From the NCBI RefSeq assembly GCF_030867095.1, contig NC_081824.1, positions 176,398,933 to 176,462,932 on the forward strand: a stretch of 64,000 nt of DNA. Reading direction: 5' to 3'. This stretch comes from Alligator mississippiensis (taxonomy: Eukaryota > Chordata > Crocodylia > Alligatoridae). The position numbers were made by a program, and so were the translations under genes. This document shows positions 45,245-60,500 of this stretch, piece by piece (position 1 is the stretch's first letter; the number at the start of each line of letters is the position of its first letter). The notes under the pieces were generated by a model, which made no database searches, was not told where the DNA came from, and saw nothing but the letters and a program-made list of their open reading frames with translations.

Positions 45245-47878
45245 GTATGTATATTTACTGGAAACAAGAAGCTATTTTGAGAGCAAATGCAGTGGCTGAT
45301 TTGAGAAGAAAGCAATCTTAAAGGGATATTAGAAACTTAAAAATGTTGCTCCTGTCTGAAAATGTCAGCTGAAATTTCTATATTTGAAATTTAAGAGGCA
45401 GAATGCTTTTTTTAGTTTTATTTTTGTTCAGTCAGCTTAACTTTCCTGTATGTTCAGTTGTAGTAATCTTCCTGATTTTTGTGGAGTTTTTGTGACCCAA
45501 TCTATAGGTGAATCTTATTTGTGTGGGGGAGAAAATAAGCACTGTAAAACCACAAAAAGTGGGTAGGATGTGACTTAAGTAGGTGTGGCATCTAAAATGT
45601 GTTTAAATAAATAAAAACAAAAGACTTAAAAGTTGATGGTCCTACATAGGTTCCCATTGTTTAAAAACACAGAGATTTTGGGGAAGAGAATTTCTGTGGA
45701 AAGTGTGTGTTTTAAGGGAGATCGATATTCTTTCCCTCAGACAGTGGACTTTTGCTTTTGGAGAAATTGCCTTCCTATGCATCCTTTAAAATCTGTTATG
45801 TGACTTGTACCGTATTTTCGCGCATATGCCCCGCACATGGGTATAACCCGCACCCATGTATAACCCGCGGAAAATTACATTTTCGAAAAATAATCCATGT
45901 ATACCCTGCACCCATGTATTCCCTGCACCCCCTTGTATTCCCTGCACCCCTGGGCAAGGACTTCAAGCCAAGCGGCGTCTCCCCGCTGGGCCCTGGAGGC
46001 GCCGCTGGGTGTCTACTACATGCCCTGGCAGGTGGCAGCCGTGGCAGTGGCACCCCTGGGCGAGAAGGAGATGGAGGGTGAGGTCTGCCTGGGCCCAGTG
46101 GGTAGGCGGCGCAGCCCGCCCCAGCCCCCGTGGCAGCGGCGGCGGCGCAGCAGCCCGGCCCTGTCCCCAGCCCCCACAGCGGCAGTGGCGGCGCAGCCTG
46201 GCCCCAGCAGCGGCGCAGCCCGGCCTGCCCGGGCTCAGCGGGGAGGCGGTGCAGCCCGCCCCAGCCCACGCGGCGGCGCAGCCCAGCCCCGGCCCCTGCA
46301 GCAGCAGCGGTGCAGCCCAGACCTGGCCCTGGTGGCGGCGCAGTCCATTCTGCCCAGGCCCAGCGGGGAGGCGGTGCAGCCTGCCTCGGCCCTGGCCCCC
46401 GCGGCAGCGGCGGCGTAGCCCGGCCCCTGCAGGGGAAAAAAGTCCATCGATAGCCTGCACCCCCATATAGCCCGCACCCATCCATTTTTTTTGTAAAATC
46501 ACATATACCCCGCGGGATATATGCGCAAAAATACAATATTTATATTTAAATAAAGCTATAGTGATTAATTGCAAATATTTATGAGAATCTCTAGCAATCT
46601 GATAGATATTCTAGTGGATATTAAATGTACTTGGGTGGCTTAAAAATTATCTTTTAATTTGAGTCTCTCCATACATGGATTTCTTTATCCTGTCTTCATT
46701 TCACCTTTGTACTGTGTAACAGAGCACAGTGTGTGCTCTGTTACTTGCAGGGGCATGTATGACTGTGGAGTCATATTGTGTTTGAATCTGTCATCCATCA
46801 TACCAATTTATTCTGGCATCATTTTGAAATGCTGTTTTTTGCCCCGCGAAGAATCAAATGGAGTAGAGATTTGGGCCTACGAAACATACCTGGGAATTTT
46901 AATTTCTTCTTTTAAGAGCTATCAGAGTACCTCAGTATTTAGCATATCGCAGGCTTTCTTGTAGGTCTATTGGGATGCAGTGATGGTGTTTTTAGATAAC
47001 CCGTAAACTGAGGTACAGATTAGTTAAGAGCTCAGTTCTCCTCTCGTTGCCAGCAGTCTCGCATGCATCGGTGTTAGAACTAGTACTACAGCCAAGTACA
47101 ATGTGCATTTCCATGCTGAGCCATCCTGTTACGTAGCCTCCCTGTTGACTAAAAATGTGACTGCAAAACAAAAAAAGTACTGCCTGTGTAGTAATAAGAC
47201 ACTTAAATAGTAATTGTTGTTTCTCAGCTGTGGTGCACTGCTTAACTCTTTATGGCATCTAATACTTTGTGCATCTTGGCAACAGCTGTCAGGCAGGAAG
47301 TGACATTACTGGATCTGCTACATTTTAGCTGCATCCTGTTAGATCCTTTCTTCTTCATAATGGAGTTTGCTCTTTGCATTACATCTTGTTATCTCACAGA
47401 TTTATTAAAGGCATGGGTATCATAGCTCATTAACTGTTAAACACATTCAACTGGTTTCAGTCCTCAGTACTTAAAATAGTTTAGAAATTTTATCTCAGTG
47501 TGGTAGTTGTAATGTTTTATTGAATTTGTATTTTCATACGTAATTTAGATTTATACCATAGGGGATTGGTGGGGGGGAAGAAGGGGGCTTTCCAGAAGCT
47601 TAAAGAGCCCTGAGAGATGCACAGAAGACAGTCATGGCTACCTGTTTATGACTTGCTGTAATACCATATTCATTCAAATAAAAGATGAGGTTTTTTGCAC
47701 CAATAAACATGAGGAAAAAAGCTCATAATCTTACAGTTTCATACAAGGAAACCTTGTTAAATACATTGTCTCTTGTTAAACTGCTGCCAAAAGCTGCATG
47801 TGCTCAGTAATGGAAACCAACCATGAAGCTGATTAAATGCAGCCGTCACTGAGCATGGCTGTAAAACACATGACGGGA

Positions 47879-47957
<79 letters not shown>

Positions 47958-50900
47958 TCCTTAAAAAAAAAAAAATGGGGGTGGGGGGGGCAGTTGATTC
48001 TCCAAGAGGAAAGCAGGGCAGGCATGAATAAAAGTTTGGCTGCGCACAAACTTTTTCAGGCCACGCACCCACTGGGAATGGAGCCGGGCTGCGGCATGGG
48101 ACGCTTAATAAAGGTAAGCTTGTCCCCTAGGTGGAGTCGGGGGGTGGTGTGGGCTCCGCCGGCTCTGAGGAACTGCTCTGCTTCCCCTCATCGCCTAGGG
48201 GAGCGAGGACTCGCATGGAGTCAGGGCTGGGGAGTGTAGCACTTCCCGGAGCTGGTGGAGCCTGTGGAGCAGTTCCCGGGAGTCAGAGGAGCCTTACTCA
48301 GGGCAGGCAGCGGCTCCTCCCTGAGGTGAGGCAAAGCAGGGATGGAGGCTGGGGTGGGGGCTGGCCCGGGCTCCGCTGGCCCCGGGGAACTGCTCCGTGG
48401 GCTCCAGGAAGTGCTCCACTCCCCGGCCCTGATGCCACATGCCTCCTCGTTCCCCGAGGCAATGCAGGGGAGCGGAGCAGTTTCCCGGAGCCCACGTCAG
48501 CTCCCAGCGGAGCATCACTTGGGGCAGGCAGGCCCAGGCCCTAGCCCTGCAGCCTCCAGCCCCCGCCCCCGAGGCTCCAGCCCTCCAGCCCCTGCCCCCC
48601 AGGCTCCAGACCCCCAGGCTTCAGTCCCCGCCCTCCAGCTCCCCAGCCTCCAGCCCCAAGGCCCTGCTGCCTGCCCCGGGTGAAGAACGAGGAGCTTACC
48701 TTTTGTAAGTGTCCCATGCCGCACTGAAAGGGGGAGGCAGGACCAAAGTGGCGCACTCATGGACCGAAGCGGCATGCTCATGGACCGCTACTCCTTAGAG
48801 GGAACATTGCCTGGTGGCCATCTATAAACTTACCAGGAGGGACCAGCGGGGAATGGGAGAGACCCTGTTCACCCGAGCACCTCCCAGAGTAACAAGGAAT
48901 AATGGCCATAAGTTGTTTGAGAGTAGGTTCAGGCTGGACATTAGAAGGCACTATTTCACAGGGTGGCTAGGGTCTGGAACCAATTTCCAAGGAAGTGGTG
49001 CTGGCTCCTATCTTGGGGGTCTTTAAGAGGAGGCTTGACAGTTACCTAGCTGGGGTCACATGAGCCCAGTATTCACTCCTGCCCAAGGCAGGGGGTCGGA
49101 CTTGAAGATCTACTTGGGTCCCTTCCGACCCTACATCTATGAATCTATGAAATGAATACCAGGTCTGGAGGTATTACAGTACTAGGCTAGCTCTTAGGAG
49201 AGGTCAGAGCAAGCTCCAGCACTCTCCATAGTGCCAAAAATGCTGATAGGAATCTTTTTTTGGCTGATAAGAATCTACCACAAGGCTAGGTTAGTGTAGT
49301 CCATTTAAATAAAATGTATGGTAATATCCATTGCTCTCAGTCCCCCTGAGCCTCAACTCTTTTTGAGCCACTACAATGAATACATTTCAACTTCCTCTTC
49401 ACTCCCACAGCTGAGCTGTGCCTTTCATTTCCATTTCCAGTGATTCCTGTTTCTTCACCAGCCTTAAATGTCTAGCAAGCATCATTAAATGGGGTCCTGA
49501 ACAGGTTGCCCCCTCACTCAACCTGTCATGTATGATCAGCATGGATCCGGGTTTTCTGTTTCCCACGGAAAAATGGAATGAACATCAGATTTTGCCTTCT
49601 ACCAGAGGCAAACGCAAACTTTATTTTACCAGAGAAACCCATGGATTTTGCCATTTTGCAATAAGCTCCCTGCAGGCTGGCAGAGTTCCACCCTGCAGGG
49701 AGCTGGGAGGGAGCGGGAGGAAAGCAGAAAGACAGGGAGTGCCATGTGCATAGACATGCACGTGGCCCTAGGCAGCCTGCAGAGCAGCTCCGACAGGTAA
49801 GTGTGGGGGTAGAGGGGGATTGAGGCCCCTGTAGGGAGGGAGCTGGGCAGGGCTGCCCAGCCAGGTGGGGCTTGGGACCCAGGGCTGTAATGTGCCCTGC
49901 GGCTGCAGGGCCCCAGCGGGGAGAAGGACAGGGCCATGGGTGGCTCATCTGGGGGAGGGTCAGCTCCCTGCTGCCATGTACACTGCTGGGGGGGAGAGGG
50001 GACTTGCAAACCCCTCCCCAGGTCTGTATCTGGGGCAGGCGCAGGCTGCAGGCTTATAAGTGTTGCTTAAATATGCGTGACTGGAGTATGTGCTCTAAAA
50101 CTTACAGCAGTTTCAAAAAAGGTAAAACTTCTGAATGCATCAATTCTGGATGAACTAAGTAATACACAAATTACTATGAGCATGTTTGTATCAAAGTTAA
50201 TGTTTTCAGATTTGCTCCTCGCTTTCATGTGCTCAGGGAAAGCAGGGTCTGACAGTAAAGGGGAGTGGGGTAGGTTGCATGGGGAAGAAGTCTCCTTGCT
50301 AGAGGGCAAGGAGGCCACCTGATTCCAGCCCCCCAAGATCTATTTTCCCTGTTGTAACAGTAGGAGGGGGTGAATTAAAGGCAAATCTCCAAGAATTAGA
50401 TTCTATACCTGGAAAATTATAACAGATTTCTAGATTTTTTTCATCTGCAGAATCTAATTATTTTGTGGTCATCTTATAGTCAAGTAAATACTGTAGTTCT
50501 CATCATGAGATTTGCTTGGGCCTAGAAAGAAGCTAAATATAGTTGATACTTTATCTGAGCTATCTGATTTGCTAGCACAAGGTGGCTTGGGTTAAGGAGC
50601 AAGTGACTTAAAAGCTTGGATGTGAATCAGAATTCAGAATAAAGAAATGGCAGTGCGGATACCATCCTGCTTTCTGCTTTAGGAAGTCAAGGAAACATGA
50701 TGAGAAAAACTTTAGAACACTGATGTATGCACCTTTGTGTTTTATTGCTTGATTCAACTCAATGGCTCTCACTGAGGAGAGCAGCAGTGCACTACCTCTG
50801 GGTGCATTACTATCTCAACCCCTCTTGTTGTGGCCTCAGAGCTGTTTCAGAAGTCAGAGGCCTATTTTTACTCTGAGTAATATCACAGGAATCCTCTATC

Positions 50901-53900
50901 TGCTATTGATGCAGAGGGATGTTATGCATTCATCCTTTTCTGAAAGCAGCTTGGTGGTAACTATAAGGGAGGTGAAAGATCTATGATTTTCATTTTCATT
51001 GCCAGAGCAAGGTATATTTAGCTTTCATTCCCACAGGAAATGATAATAACATGAGGGATTTTGGATAGCTAGCTTCTTTCAGGATAGGAAAAATGTCCAC
51101 AAATGTCAAGTCTGTATGGTGTGGGAAGATGCATGCGCATGCGCAGCTTGTAAGTTCAGCTTTTGTATAAATAAGTTTAAGGTTCTACAAAGGAAGATGC
51201 TTTTTGAGGGTAGTGATTGATGGCCTGATTTTCAAAGGTGCTAAGTATCTGCAGCTGCCACCAATTTTAGTAGGATTTATGAATGTGTAGCAGTGCTGGA
51301 AAGTAGTTGAGCAGTGAATTCTTTTGTCCTTAATTATCTTGATTTCCATTCTCCTGCATGTTTTTATAAGTGTGTGTAAGTGAGGTTTTTGTTTTGTTTT
51401 TTAGGAGGAGGAAGAGGAAAAGAAATAGATAACAGCATGTGGAGTAACCAAGCAAAACCTCCATTGCTGAAATTGATTGTTAACAAACAACTTATCTATT
51501 CTTAGGGATAGTCTTTATTTAGCAGTTTGTGGCTAGCTTTGAAGCAAGGATGATTTCTATTAACATAATCATTGCCAACATCTGCAAGTCCTTGCCTAAA
51601 CTTACAGGCATCAATACATAGCATCAATACAAGAATACTGATTGCTGAATCATAGTTTTTACCACAGTGTAAACATAGTTTAAGTGAGAAAAAAAAGTCA
51701 AGTTCTTAAGGAAGAAGCTGAATTTTTTAGAGATCCTGAATTTTAAATCTGGGGATAGGCATTACCAACTTCTTTCCTCAGAGTTTGGAAAACATATGTG
51801 ATGTTTAAAAAATATAATACCCAAATTTACATGTAATGATTCAACTTTTTTGAACAGAGTTCTCCTTCTTTGATCCTAATGATGCAGCATGCCAAGAAAT
51901 TCTTTTCAACCCCAAAACATCAGTTTCTGAATTGTTTGCCATCTTAAGGCAATGGGTCCCACAGGTCCAGCAGAACATAGATATCATTGGGAATGAGGTA
52001 AGGATCCCAAATAGTTCCAATATAAAAGAATGCTATAGTGTTGATAATGATCGGAAATAGATTTGTTGAAGAGCAAAGTGATGGCAAGGTCCAAGATATC
52101 TCTGCCTTGCAGCTTGTAGTTAATGTACCAGTTGTACAGGCACTACATACAATAGAAGGTGCTTTCAGCTGTTTTGTGACAGAGGTCTAATGGGATAAGG
52201 AAAACCAAAAAATCTATTTAAGAAAATTACAAAAAGAAAACAAATGGGTGGTAACAGAAATGGCAGGACTTTCTTCAATCTGTAATTTAGTCTCCCTGCC
52301 CCCTATCTTCCAGTTTTCTACTTGCAGTAATTTTTAAATTCTGAGAAACAAAATTAAAACTAATTCATACCTCTAAGGGTGGGGTTTTCAAAAATATCAA
52401 AGTGACTTGGTAACTGAACTCTTATTTACTGTTGTGACTTTTGTTTGTAAGAGTCTTGGCTGCTTTGGGTAATCCCAACCCTAAATTCCTCTTTCCTTAT
52501 GTTTCTTCAGGTAGTATAGGATTTTAGATATCCCAGTGTTATAACTGTGAACTCTCCCTTTGTATTGGGAAACAACAGGATTAAAGTATGGGGAGAAAGG
52601 GAAATTATAATATTTACCTGAATCCAAGACGACCCCCCCCAATAATTAGATTTCATATGTGGAAATTAAAAAAATTGTTATAGTTTTTCCATGTATAGAA
52701 TCTAATTGTTCGGGGAGTTGTCTTAAATTAATTCCGCCCCCCCCCCCCGGCTGTACCAGGGAAAACAGTGGGGGATCAGTAACAGGGCAGATGGCAGGGA
52801 GGGCTCAAACAACTTGACCTCTGCCCCTTGCCCCCCCACGCCTTACCGTATGCCACTTTTTCCCCCATCATGTGCCCCCCTGCTGCCTGCCCCCTCATGC
52901 AGCCGCAGACTTTCTGCCACTTCTTCCCCATATCTTTCCTTCTACCGCCCGTGGCCCCCCCCCCCCCCCCGCTGCTTACCTTTGCTTTAATGCCAGCAGG
53001 CTCCGTCCCCACAGGAGCAGGGACGGGACCTGCTGGGGCTGAAGCAAAGGTAATGTCTTGGAATTGAGTAAATATGGTAAGTTTTTAAACTGGTAAGATT
53101 CATCTGAGCTGCATTGCATCTGATGCTTGAACAGTAACTTCTTAGCACATTAAAACTAAGTTATAATAAAGAAAAGTTGTAAATTCTAAGTGCTGAAGGT
53201 TACTAATAATTTAGTACAAATGACTATATATACATATTGCTAAGCATACGTATTAGTAGAATATAGTGGTATATATTTTGACAAACTGCTTTTTCAAGCT
53301 CAACAAATCTGGAATTTCAGTCTACCTGTCTGAAAGCAGGATTTCTATAATTAATTATTATTGAAAGCTGCAATCTGCTGTTTTCCTGCAGATCCTTAAG
53401 AGAGGCTGCACCGTGAATGACAGAGATGGACTGACTGATATGACTCTCTTACATTATACCTGTAAATCTGGGGCTCATGGTATTGGTGAGTAATGAAACA
53501 GAAATTAGAGAAGAGAGAACCTAGTTTGATCTCGCAGTCTGCTCCTATCTTCCATTCAGAGGTGACCTGATCAGGGTGTGGGGCCTGGGGTAAATCAGCC
53601 TGTGTGGGGCCCTGTCCTTGAACATGAGGAAGCCGGCGGTGGATTTGGGTGGGGGGGAGGCGGGAAAGAGTGGCTAGTGGCTGGACGTGCTGGATTCCGC
53701 GGCGGATTCAGCCATGGGTGCTGATTGGCCAGACATGAAGCTGACGGCAGCATGGGCTTGCTGTGCCACTCTTCCCAGCTCCGTGGGGCCCCCCAAAGCA
53801 CAGGGCCTGGGGCAGTTGCCCTGATTCATTCCTTCTCACTCCCTGGGACAGCCTTGCTTCCAGTACAAAATTGTTCTTTATGTTAAATTTTCTAGTGTTT

Positions 53901-56900
53901 GCTTTTAACTTTTCTGAATGATTCTGTTCTTTCTGAGCTTTTCTGAAATGATATAAAATTAATTACCAGTTAAGAAGGAAATAAATATAACAGGTTATTT
54001 CAGATGGAGGTAAAGGTGGTAGCCAGGTATAAAACAAGTGGCTAGCTGATAATGAATAAAAATAAATATTTGATTGAATTGGTTTGCTGTGCTGTTGCTG
54101 CCACCAGAAGAGGGAGGGACGAGTTGCTGTGACTCAGGGGCATATTCAGCTACTGGCCTGCGCCAGCGCGCCCCTCCCTCTCCCAGGTATGGCAGTGAAA
54201 CAAACCATTGTGGCGGGTGGCGGTGAGGCACCTATCACCCACTACCTGCTCACAGCAGCACTGGGAGCTCAGGGCAGGTTGCTGCAGGCCTGTCACTGCC
54301 TATGCTCCTGAGCCATGGGGCTGGGCTGGACTGAACTGGGCTGTGGCAGTCCATTGCCTCCCCCTGCTGCCACCCATGCCTCTGGCCTGTGGTAGGTCAC
54401 TGCAAGTGCCCGGTGCCTCTGCGAGCAGGCAGAGGGTGACAGATGCTTCACCTCCACCTGCCATGATAGTTCACTCCATTGTCACCGCTGGGAGAGGGAT
54501 TAGGCAGGGTACTGCACTGCAGCTGCAAGCCCGTCTGCAAACTGAGGCCCCCGTGCAGGGCTGGTAGTGGGCGCTTCCTCCTGTCCCCTGGGGCTGCCTC
54601 AGCCCAGGCCATGCTGCCTCAGTGGGAGATAATGGTGAGTTGGGCTCCATAACCAGCCCTGGCTCCCCACTCCACTGCAGCCACGTCACTGGCCCCCTCC
54701 CCGTGGCTGGCTAGCCACTCTTTGGAGGGACTCGGCCTGTGGTGCTGTGTTGGTACCCCTGCCACTGCTGCCTGCATTGAGGGGAATAACCTTCTCCTTC
54801 CCCTCAGGCTACTGGCATCTGGCTGTTGCAGCCAGCCCTGGGTGCACAGCCCTTGGTGCCTGCATTGCCCCCTGCTCCTGCAATGCAGGGATTAAACCCC
54901 CACTTCCCCTCAGGCTACTAAGTTCTGGCCCCACTCCCGCTCCTGCCACTGGAGCAGTGAGTGAGTGGGTGTGGAGGGGCTGCGAACCCTTGACAGGGGC
55001 TGTTTCCCCCCTCCCCCTCCAGACAGACCCTGGCTGGGGTCCCTGCAGGTCAGGGTGTGGGTTTAAACCCCTCTCCAGTCATACCCCCACACCCAGCACA
55101 GCTTCTCTCCAGTCAAGGGTTACTCTAGTGCCCCCCAGCTTCTGGCCTGAGCCACTGCAGGCATGTGCCTGCATTTCTGGAGTCAAAAGTGAATGTCTGT
55201 TCATGTGCAAAGTGGTTCAGTCTATGCAGGCTCCGGCTTTTTGAATGTCTGTCCCTAGCGTAGGTGGCACAGCTGCAGTGTAGGCAGCACAAAGTGAATT
55301 TAGCAGAAGGGAGAATCCAGCCCTTAATTTATGTATTACAAGATAGAAGGCAATGATTCTTATTCTGCCTAATCCTGAAAAGGCCTTACCTCATGTAGCT
55401 TTAATTTGGGAAATGAAGGGTTTCAGGTGTGTTTTGTATGGTATCTTGATATTTATAACCCTATGTTAAATATTTAAAAACCCTGCTTTACAGGTGATGT
55501 TGAGACTGCTGTGAAATTTGCTTCTCAACTTATTGATCTGGGTGCAGATATCAGTTTGCGTAGCCGTTGGACAAATATGAATGCTTTGCATTATGCTGCC
55601 TACTTTGATGTTCCGGAGCTCATTAGTATCATTTTGAAAAATGCGAAGCCAAAAGGTATGCAGAGTCAAATGCCAGCTTTTATCATAGGCTGAGTCAATG
55701 GGATTGTGTTAGTATAGCTGAAAGGTGCTGTTACCCTCTGTAAAGAATTACAGTGTCTCATTCTCTTTCATTTGCCTTATTGGCCCATTTTCTGTGAACT
55801 GAATCTGAGTGCTATTGTGCATGCCAGATTTTTAAAGATGCATTTTTTAAAGATGAGGGATTAGGAAGGGATTACATACTTTATAAATGAATAGAGAATT
55901 TGGGAATGGGGTGAAGAAAAAGGCAGTGTAGCTTCACCTTACCCAACTCTAAGTCCGGCTGATATAGTGAAATAGAGAAACAGGCATAATCATTTCTTTT
56001 GCAGACTCTCAGGGTTTCTGAGGTGCCCTGATGGATGGGAGGTGGGCTCAGAAGGGTAGAAGCAGGAAAGACGGAAAGCAGTTCGGTAAACATTAAACAG
56101 TAGCTTTTTGACACCCTGTCTCGCTCACTGAAAATTCCCCTTGAATTTGAAAAACAAAGCAAGCAATTGAAATATTGCATTTGAGATAATGGAAAAGAGA
56201 TCCTATAGATGAATGAGCGCCAACCTTTTTGGCAGGCATGATTCCCTCTGGTTTCCTTCCTCTTCTCAGTCTGCTGCTCTGCTGTCTGCTTCCCACCCTG
56301 TGCTCTTCGGCAAATGGAACACGAGCAGAGTACACTCTATGTACACTCTGTGTCCTGACTTGCCTCTTAAGCAGAGGGAATAAGAGAGAAAAAAAACACC
56401 TAGATCAGAAGAGGTTCAGGGGTGTCTAGGGGAGAAGTCCTATTACCTATCAGTTGCATCTCTTAACTGTCAATATAGGACCCTTCTGTCATCACATTTT
56501 TTTTACTATCCCAACTGTATTCTCACAGTTAGTTTCACTTACACTGTCACTGTACCAAGAATAAAGTAAACATTGAAAGTTATGGATGAAATTATCATCA
56601 TCTCAAAAATGGAAATGGATGGTGGTAAAAAAAATATTTTAAAGTTTAAATGCATGAACAATCAATAAAAATAGAAATGTAGATATAAACTTATTAACTC
56701 ATATGCAGATGTACAGTAGTTTTTGTTACTTAGCACATATGATGAAGCATCCTAGGTATCATCAGTTTAACTTTTAGTAGTTATCAGGGCTATAAAATGT
56801 CTGGAAATAAACTAGACTGGAAATAGGGTAGTCTGTGCATAAGTATGCAGCTAGAATTAAGACTGGTAAGTTACACAAAATCACCTTTTATCAGCATTTG

Positions 56901-57561
56901 GTTTATGGATAATAGTGTTATGTGTTAACTTTAAGATAAATGTAAAACTTAAGTTGCTGTTAAAGAACATGTAAAATGAAATGCTCGGACATTTCTTTTA
57001 TCTTGCTTGTGATGTTTAATTGCAGATGTGGATGCCACCTGCAGTGACTTCGATTTTGGAACAGCTTTGCATATTGCTGCATTTAACCTGTGCACAGGAG
57101 CTGTCAAGTGTTTACTGGAACATGGAGCAAATCCTGCCTTCAGGGTAAGATGTTAGAGATTGCTTGAATGCTTAAGGATGGAAGTGAGTTAATTCAGAAT
57201 ATGACTTGAGAAAATTAGCCAAAAACTGTAGAGGCCATTCCTGTTTTTGATCAGGGAAAAATGTATTACACTGCATAGTAATGTCTGAGAAATAAGAAAA
57301 TCCTCACCATGAATCACATTTTACAGAGAGAATATTGCATCAAGGCTTTGTGCATCCAAGCCTAGATTTCCATGTCAAGATCCAATTCCATCTTAATCAG
57401 TTTAGACAGAGCCCTAACTGATTTTGCTTTGAAGGAAATCAACCTAGGGCCAATGATTCAATTTACTAAGGAAAAGATTTGGAGTTAAGAAAATGCGTCA
57501 GTCAGTGGCTTTTTTGGAGGTACCCCTTTATAACTTTTGTGAATTGAATGGCATCCAATTA

Positions 57562-57592
<31 letters not shown>

Positions 57593-60500
57593 ACAGTGCT
57601 TAGCTCCTTGCAGAGAGGCCAGATAGTGAGGGTAGGGAATTGTCCAGGTAGGGACAAACCTGAGCCTGTGCTTATCTGCTTATTTCTGGGCGCATCTACA
57701 CATGCATTTACGTTGCATTAAATTTACTGAGTAGTAAGTGGGAATAGGCCGGTGTCTACACGTGCATTAATGCTGTGTGTGGTCTAACTTGGGACTAAAG
57801 TTAGTCCAAAGTCAGTCCACACACAGTGCTACTGTGCAGTAAGGTGTCTACATGTGCGTTACTGCGCAGTAACTAATTGGGTGTAAATTTGATACCTGCA
57901 TCATGCAGGCATCAAATTTATGCCCAAATTGGCATAAGTCGCCATAGTTACTGCACAGTATGGGCGTGCACATGTAGACGTGTGCCTGTATTGCACAGTA
58001 ATTTTAGATTACTGTGCAGTAAATGTGCACGTGTAAATGTGCCCTCTTAGCACCCTGGTTGAAAACCACTTGCTTAAGAATAAGATTTTAGTTGATTCCT
58101 TTGAAAATTAGAGTAAGTCTACACTTATTAGTATATAGACTGAAGTTAATACCCTATTCATCTTCATGCTTCAATTCTATTATTTTAAGATAGATTAATG
58201 GATATCTTCTATCCCAGAGTTTTTTGGGGCAGTTTTAGTTGCACCTATCTATAGCTTATGGTTTTCTATGAGTTGTTGGCAATTTTCCTCTTACAGCTGT
58301 TATTCTGCTGAAAATAATAGGTCCTAGTAAATTATGGATGTATCTGGGCCATGCCATCAAAGAGGTAAAATGAAGATGGTATCATACTATTTTTTTAAAT
58401 CATTTTTCAGATTCCAGGAGGGCTTCTATCACAATATCCATCAACTCTTTACGTGTGCTCCTTACAATTGATGTTCCACGTTTACTGCTGTAAAGTGAGG
58501 CCTCCCTGGCTACATTTGTCTCTCCACGTTTTTCATTTGAGTTGTAACATTTATAGAAGCATTTACCTCTATATTGTTTCTTCATCTGAAGACTAGTAGT
58601 GTGATTCAGTCTTTATGCCCTGTCAGTCCTTGGTATGTGTGTTTAGATTGGATGGTTCATTAGAAACTAATTTAAAACTGTCAGCATTTTTCTGACATAG
58701 TGCCTCTTCATAAGTTCATCCATACTAAAAGCACGACTGTGTCTATTAATCCAGTTCTAGGGCAGGGACTATCATTTTATTTTGTGTTTGTATAAGGCCT
58801 CACAAAATGGGTCCCTACCTACTAACATCTAGATATGTGATTTTTGAGCCAGGGTGCTGTTGTACCCTCGGGTGCTATGAGATCCTTTTAAGGGTGAAGC
58901 ACAATATTAGCGCTTTTAGGTATGCAAACATCTACATGTGATTCACAAGATAAACCCAGGGATTTCAAACAGGAATCCATAATGTCAAAAACATTCAGAT
59001 CTGTTGGGGCCTTTCAGAATTCTTTGCAAGAGAAGAATTGCTCTACTACTTTCTCATAATGAGTGAAAAAATTAATGAAAGTCAAGAGCTGGCGTTTCCT
59101 GAAAGGTATCTTGAGTGTAACGAGGTTGAGAACAATTGCTGTAGATGCTGCCTCCATTTCAATATCTAATAACAAAAATCTGCATTTGTTTAGAACAAAC
59201 ATAGCTAAATCAAGTCCACAGGATTTCTAGTTTCATATTCAGTTACAACAATCATGCTAATGTCTACCTTGCGTAGTATCAAAACACTATTTGTACTCCT
59301 TACCATAGGAAGATCTAGGTCGGAATCTCATACCTCTAGCAAATTTTTCCTGATATATATAAACATAAAGCAGTATGTGTTCAGTGCATTTTGGGATGTC
59401 ATACCACACTATTGTAAACACCCCCTCCCCCCCCCCCCCCCGGTAATATGATAGATACATCTCCTACATATCAGCCTAAGCCACTGAAAATGGTGAAGCA
59501 TTGTTAGCTGTCCTGGGTACTAACCAAATCGTAGCTCTATGGCATTGACTATGGGCTCAAGTCATATTTAAAGCCAAGCAAATTATCTAGTTGCATTCCC
59601 TATTTAAAAATGTAGTGTATGCAGGGTCTCAATTCAGCATTTCAGATCTGATGCAGACCAGTAGTGATTGAAAGCCATTGCTACCGATTAAATGTTCTAT
59701 ATTACCATATTTTCTTGAGTACAACATGCCCCAGAATATAATGCTCACCTTTCATAGATTTATAGATTGTAAGGGGCTGGAAGGGACTCAGAAGATCATT
59801 GGGTTCAGCCCCCCTGCACCAGGCAGGAAAGACAGGTGGGGTCAGGTGACCCCAGCAAGATGACTATCCAGCCTCCTCTTGAAGATTTGCAGGGTAGATG
59901 ATTGCACCACCTCTGGAGGGCGCTTATTCCACAGTCTGGACACCCTAACTGTGAAGAAGTTTTTCTTAATGTTGAGCCTGAAACTGTTTTCCAGGAGTTT
60001 GTGGCCATTACTCCTGGGTCTCCCCAAGGGCACCCTGGTTGTTCACCGAGCCCCTGATGTACTCCCCTGACATAGCAGTAAACTGCTCAGACTTCTCTTT
60101 TTCAAGCTGAAGAGTCCCAGGTCCCTTGGCCTTTCCTTGTATGGCTTGCCGTGAAAGCTCTAATCATATGGGTGGCCCTTCTCTGGACTCTTTCAAGTTG
60201 TACCACGTTCTTTTTAAAGTTTGGCACCCAGAACTGGACCCAGTACTCCATTTGGGGTCTCACCAGTGCCGAGTAGAACAGAAGAACCTCCTCCTTGGTC
60301 TTGCTGGAGATGCATCGATTGATGCATGGCAGAGTAGTATTTGCCCTGCTGGCAACAGAGTCGCATTGCTGGCTCATATTCATGCTGTGGTTTTTTATTA
60401 CCCCCAGGTTTCTTTCATTCATAGTGTTGGTCAGGTTGCTGTTGCCAAGCCTGTAGGTGTGCAGGGGATTGTTCATCCCCAGGTCGAGCACTTTACATTT

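Noticed and set aside
45796-46574. Several 170-246-codon Ala/Pro/Gly-rich frames on both strands
   Set aside because: They coincide with the GC-rich core of a hAT element, have no start context or conserved domain, and overlap each other in multiple frames.
47833-48239. Poly Thr-His / Val-Cys frames
   Set aside because: Translation of the (TG)n microsatellite.
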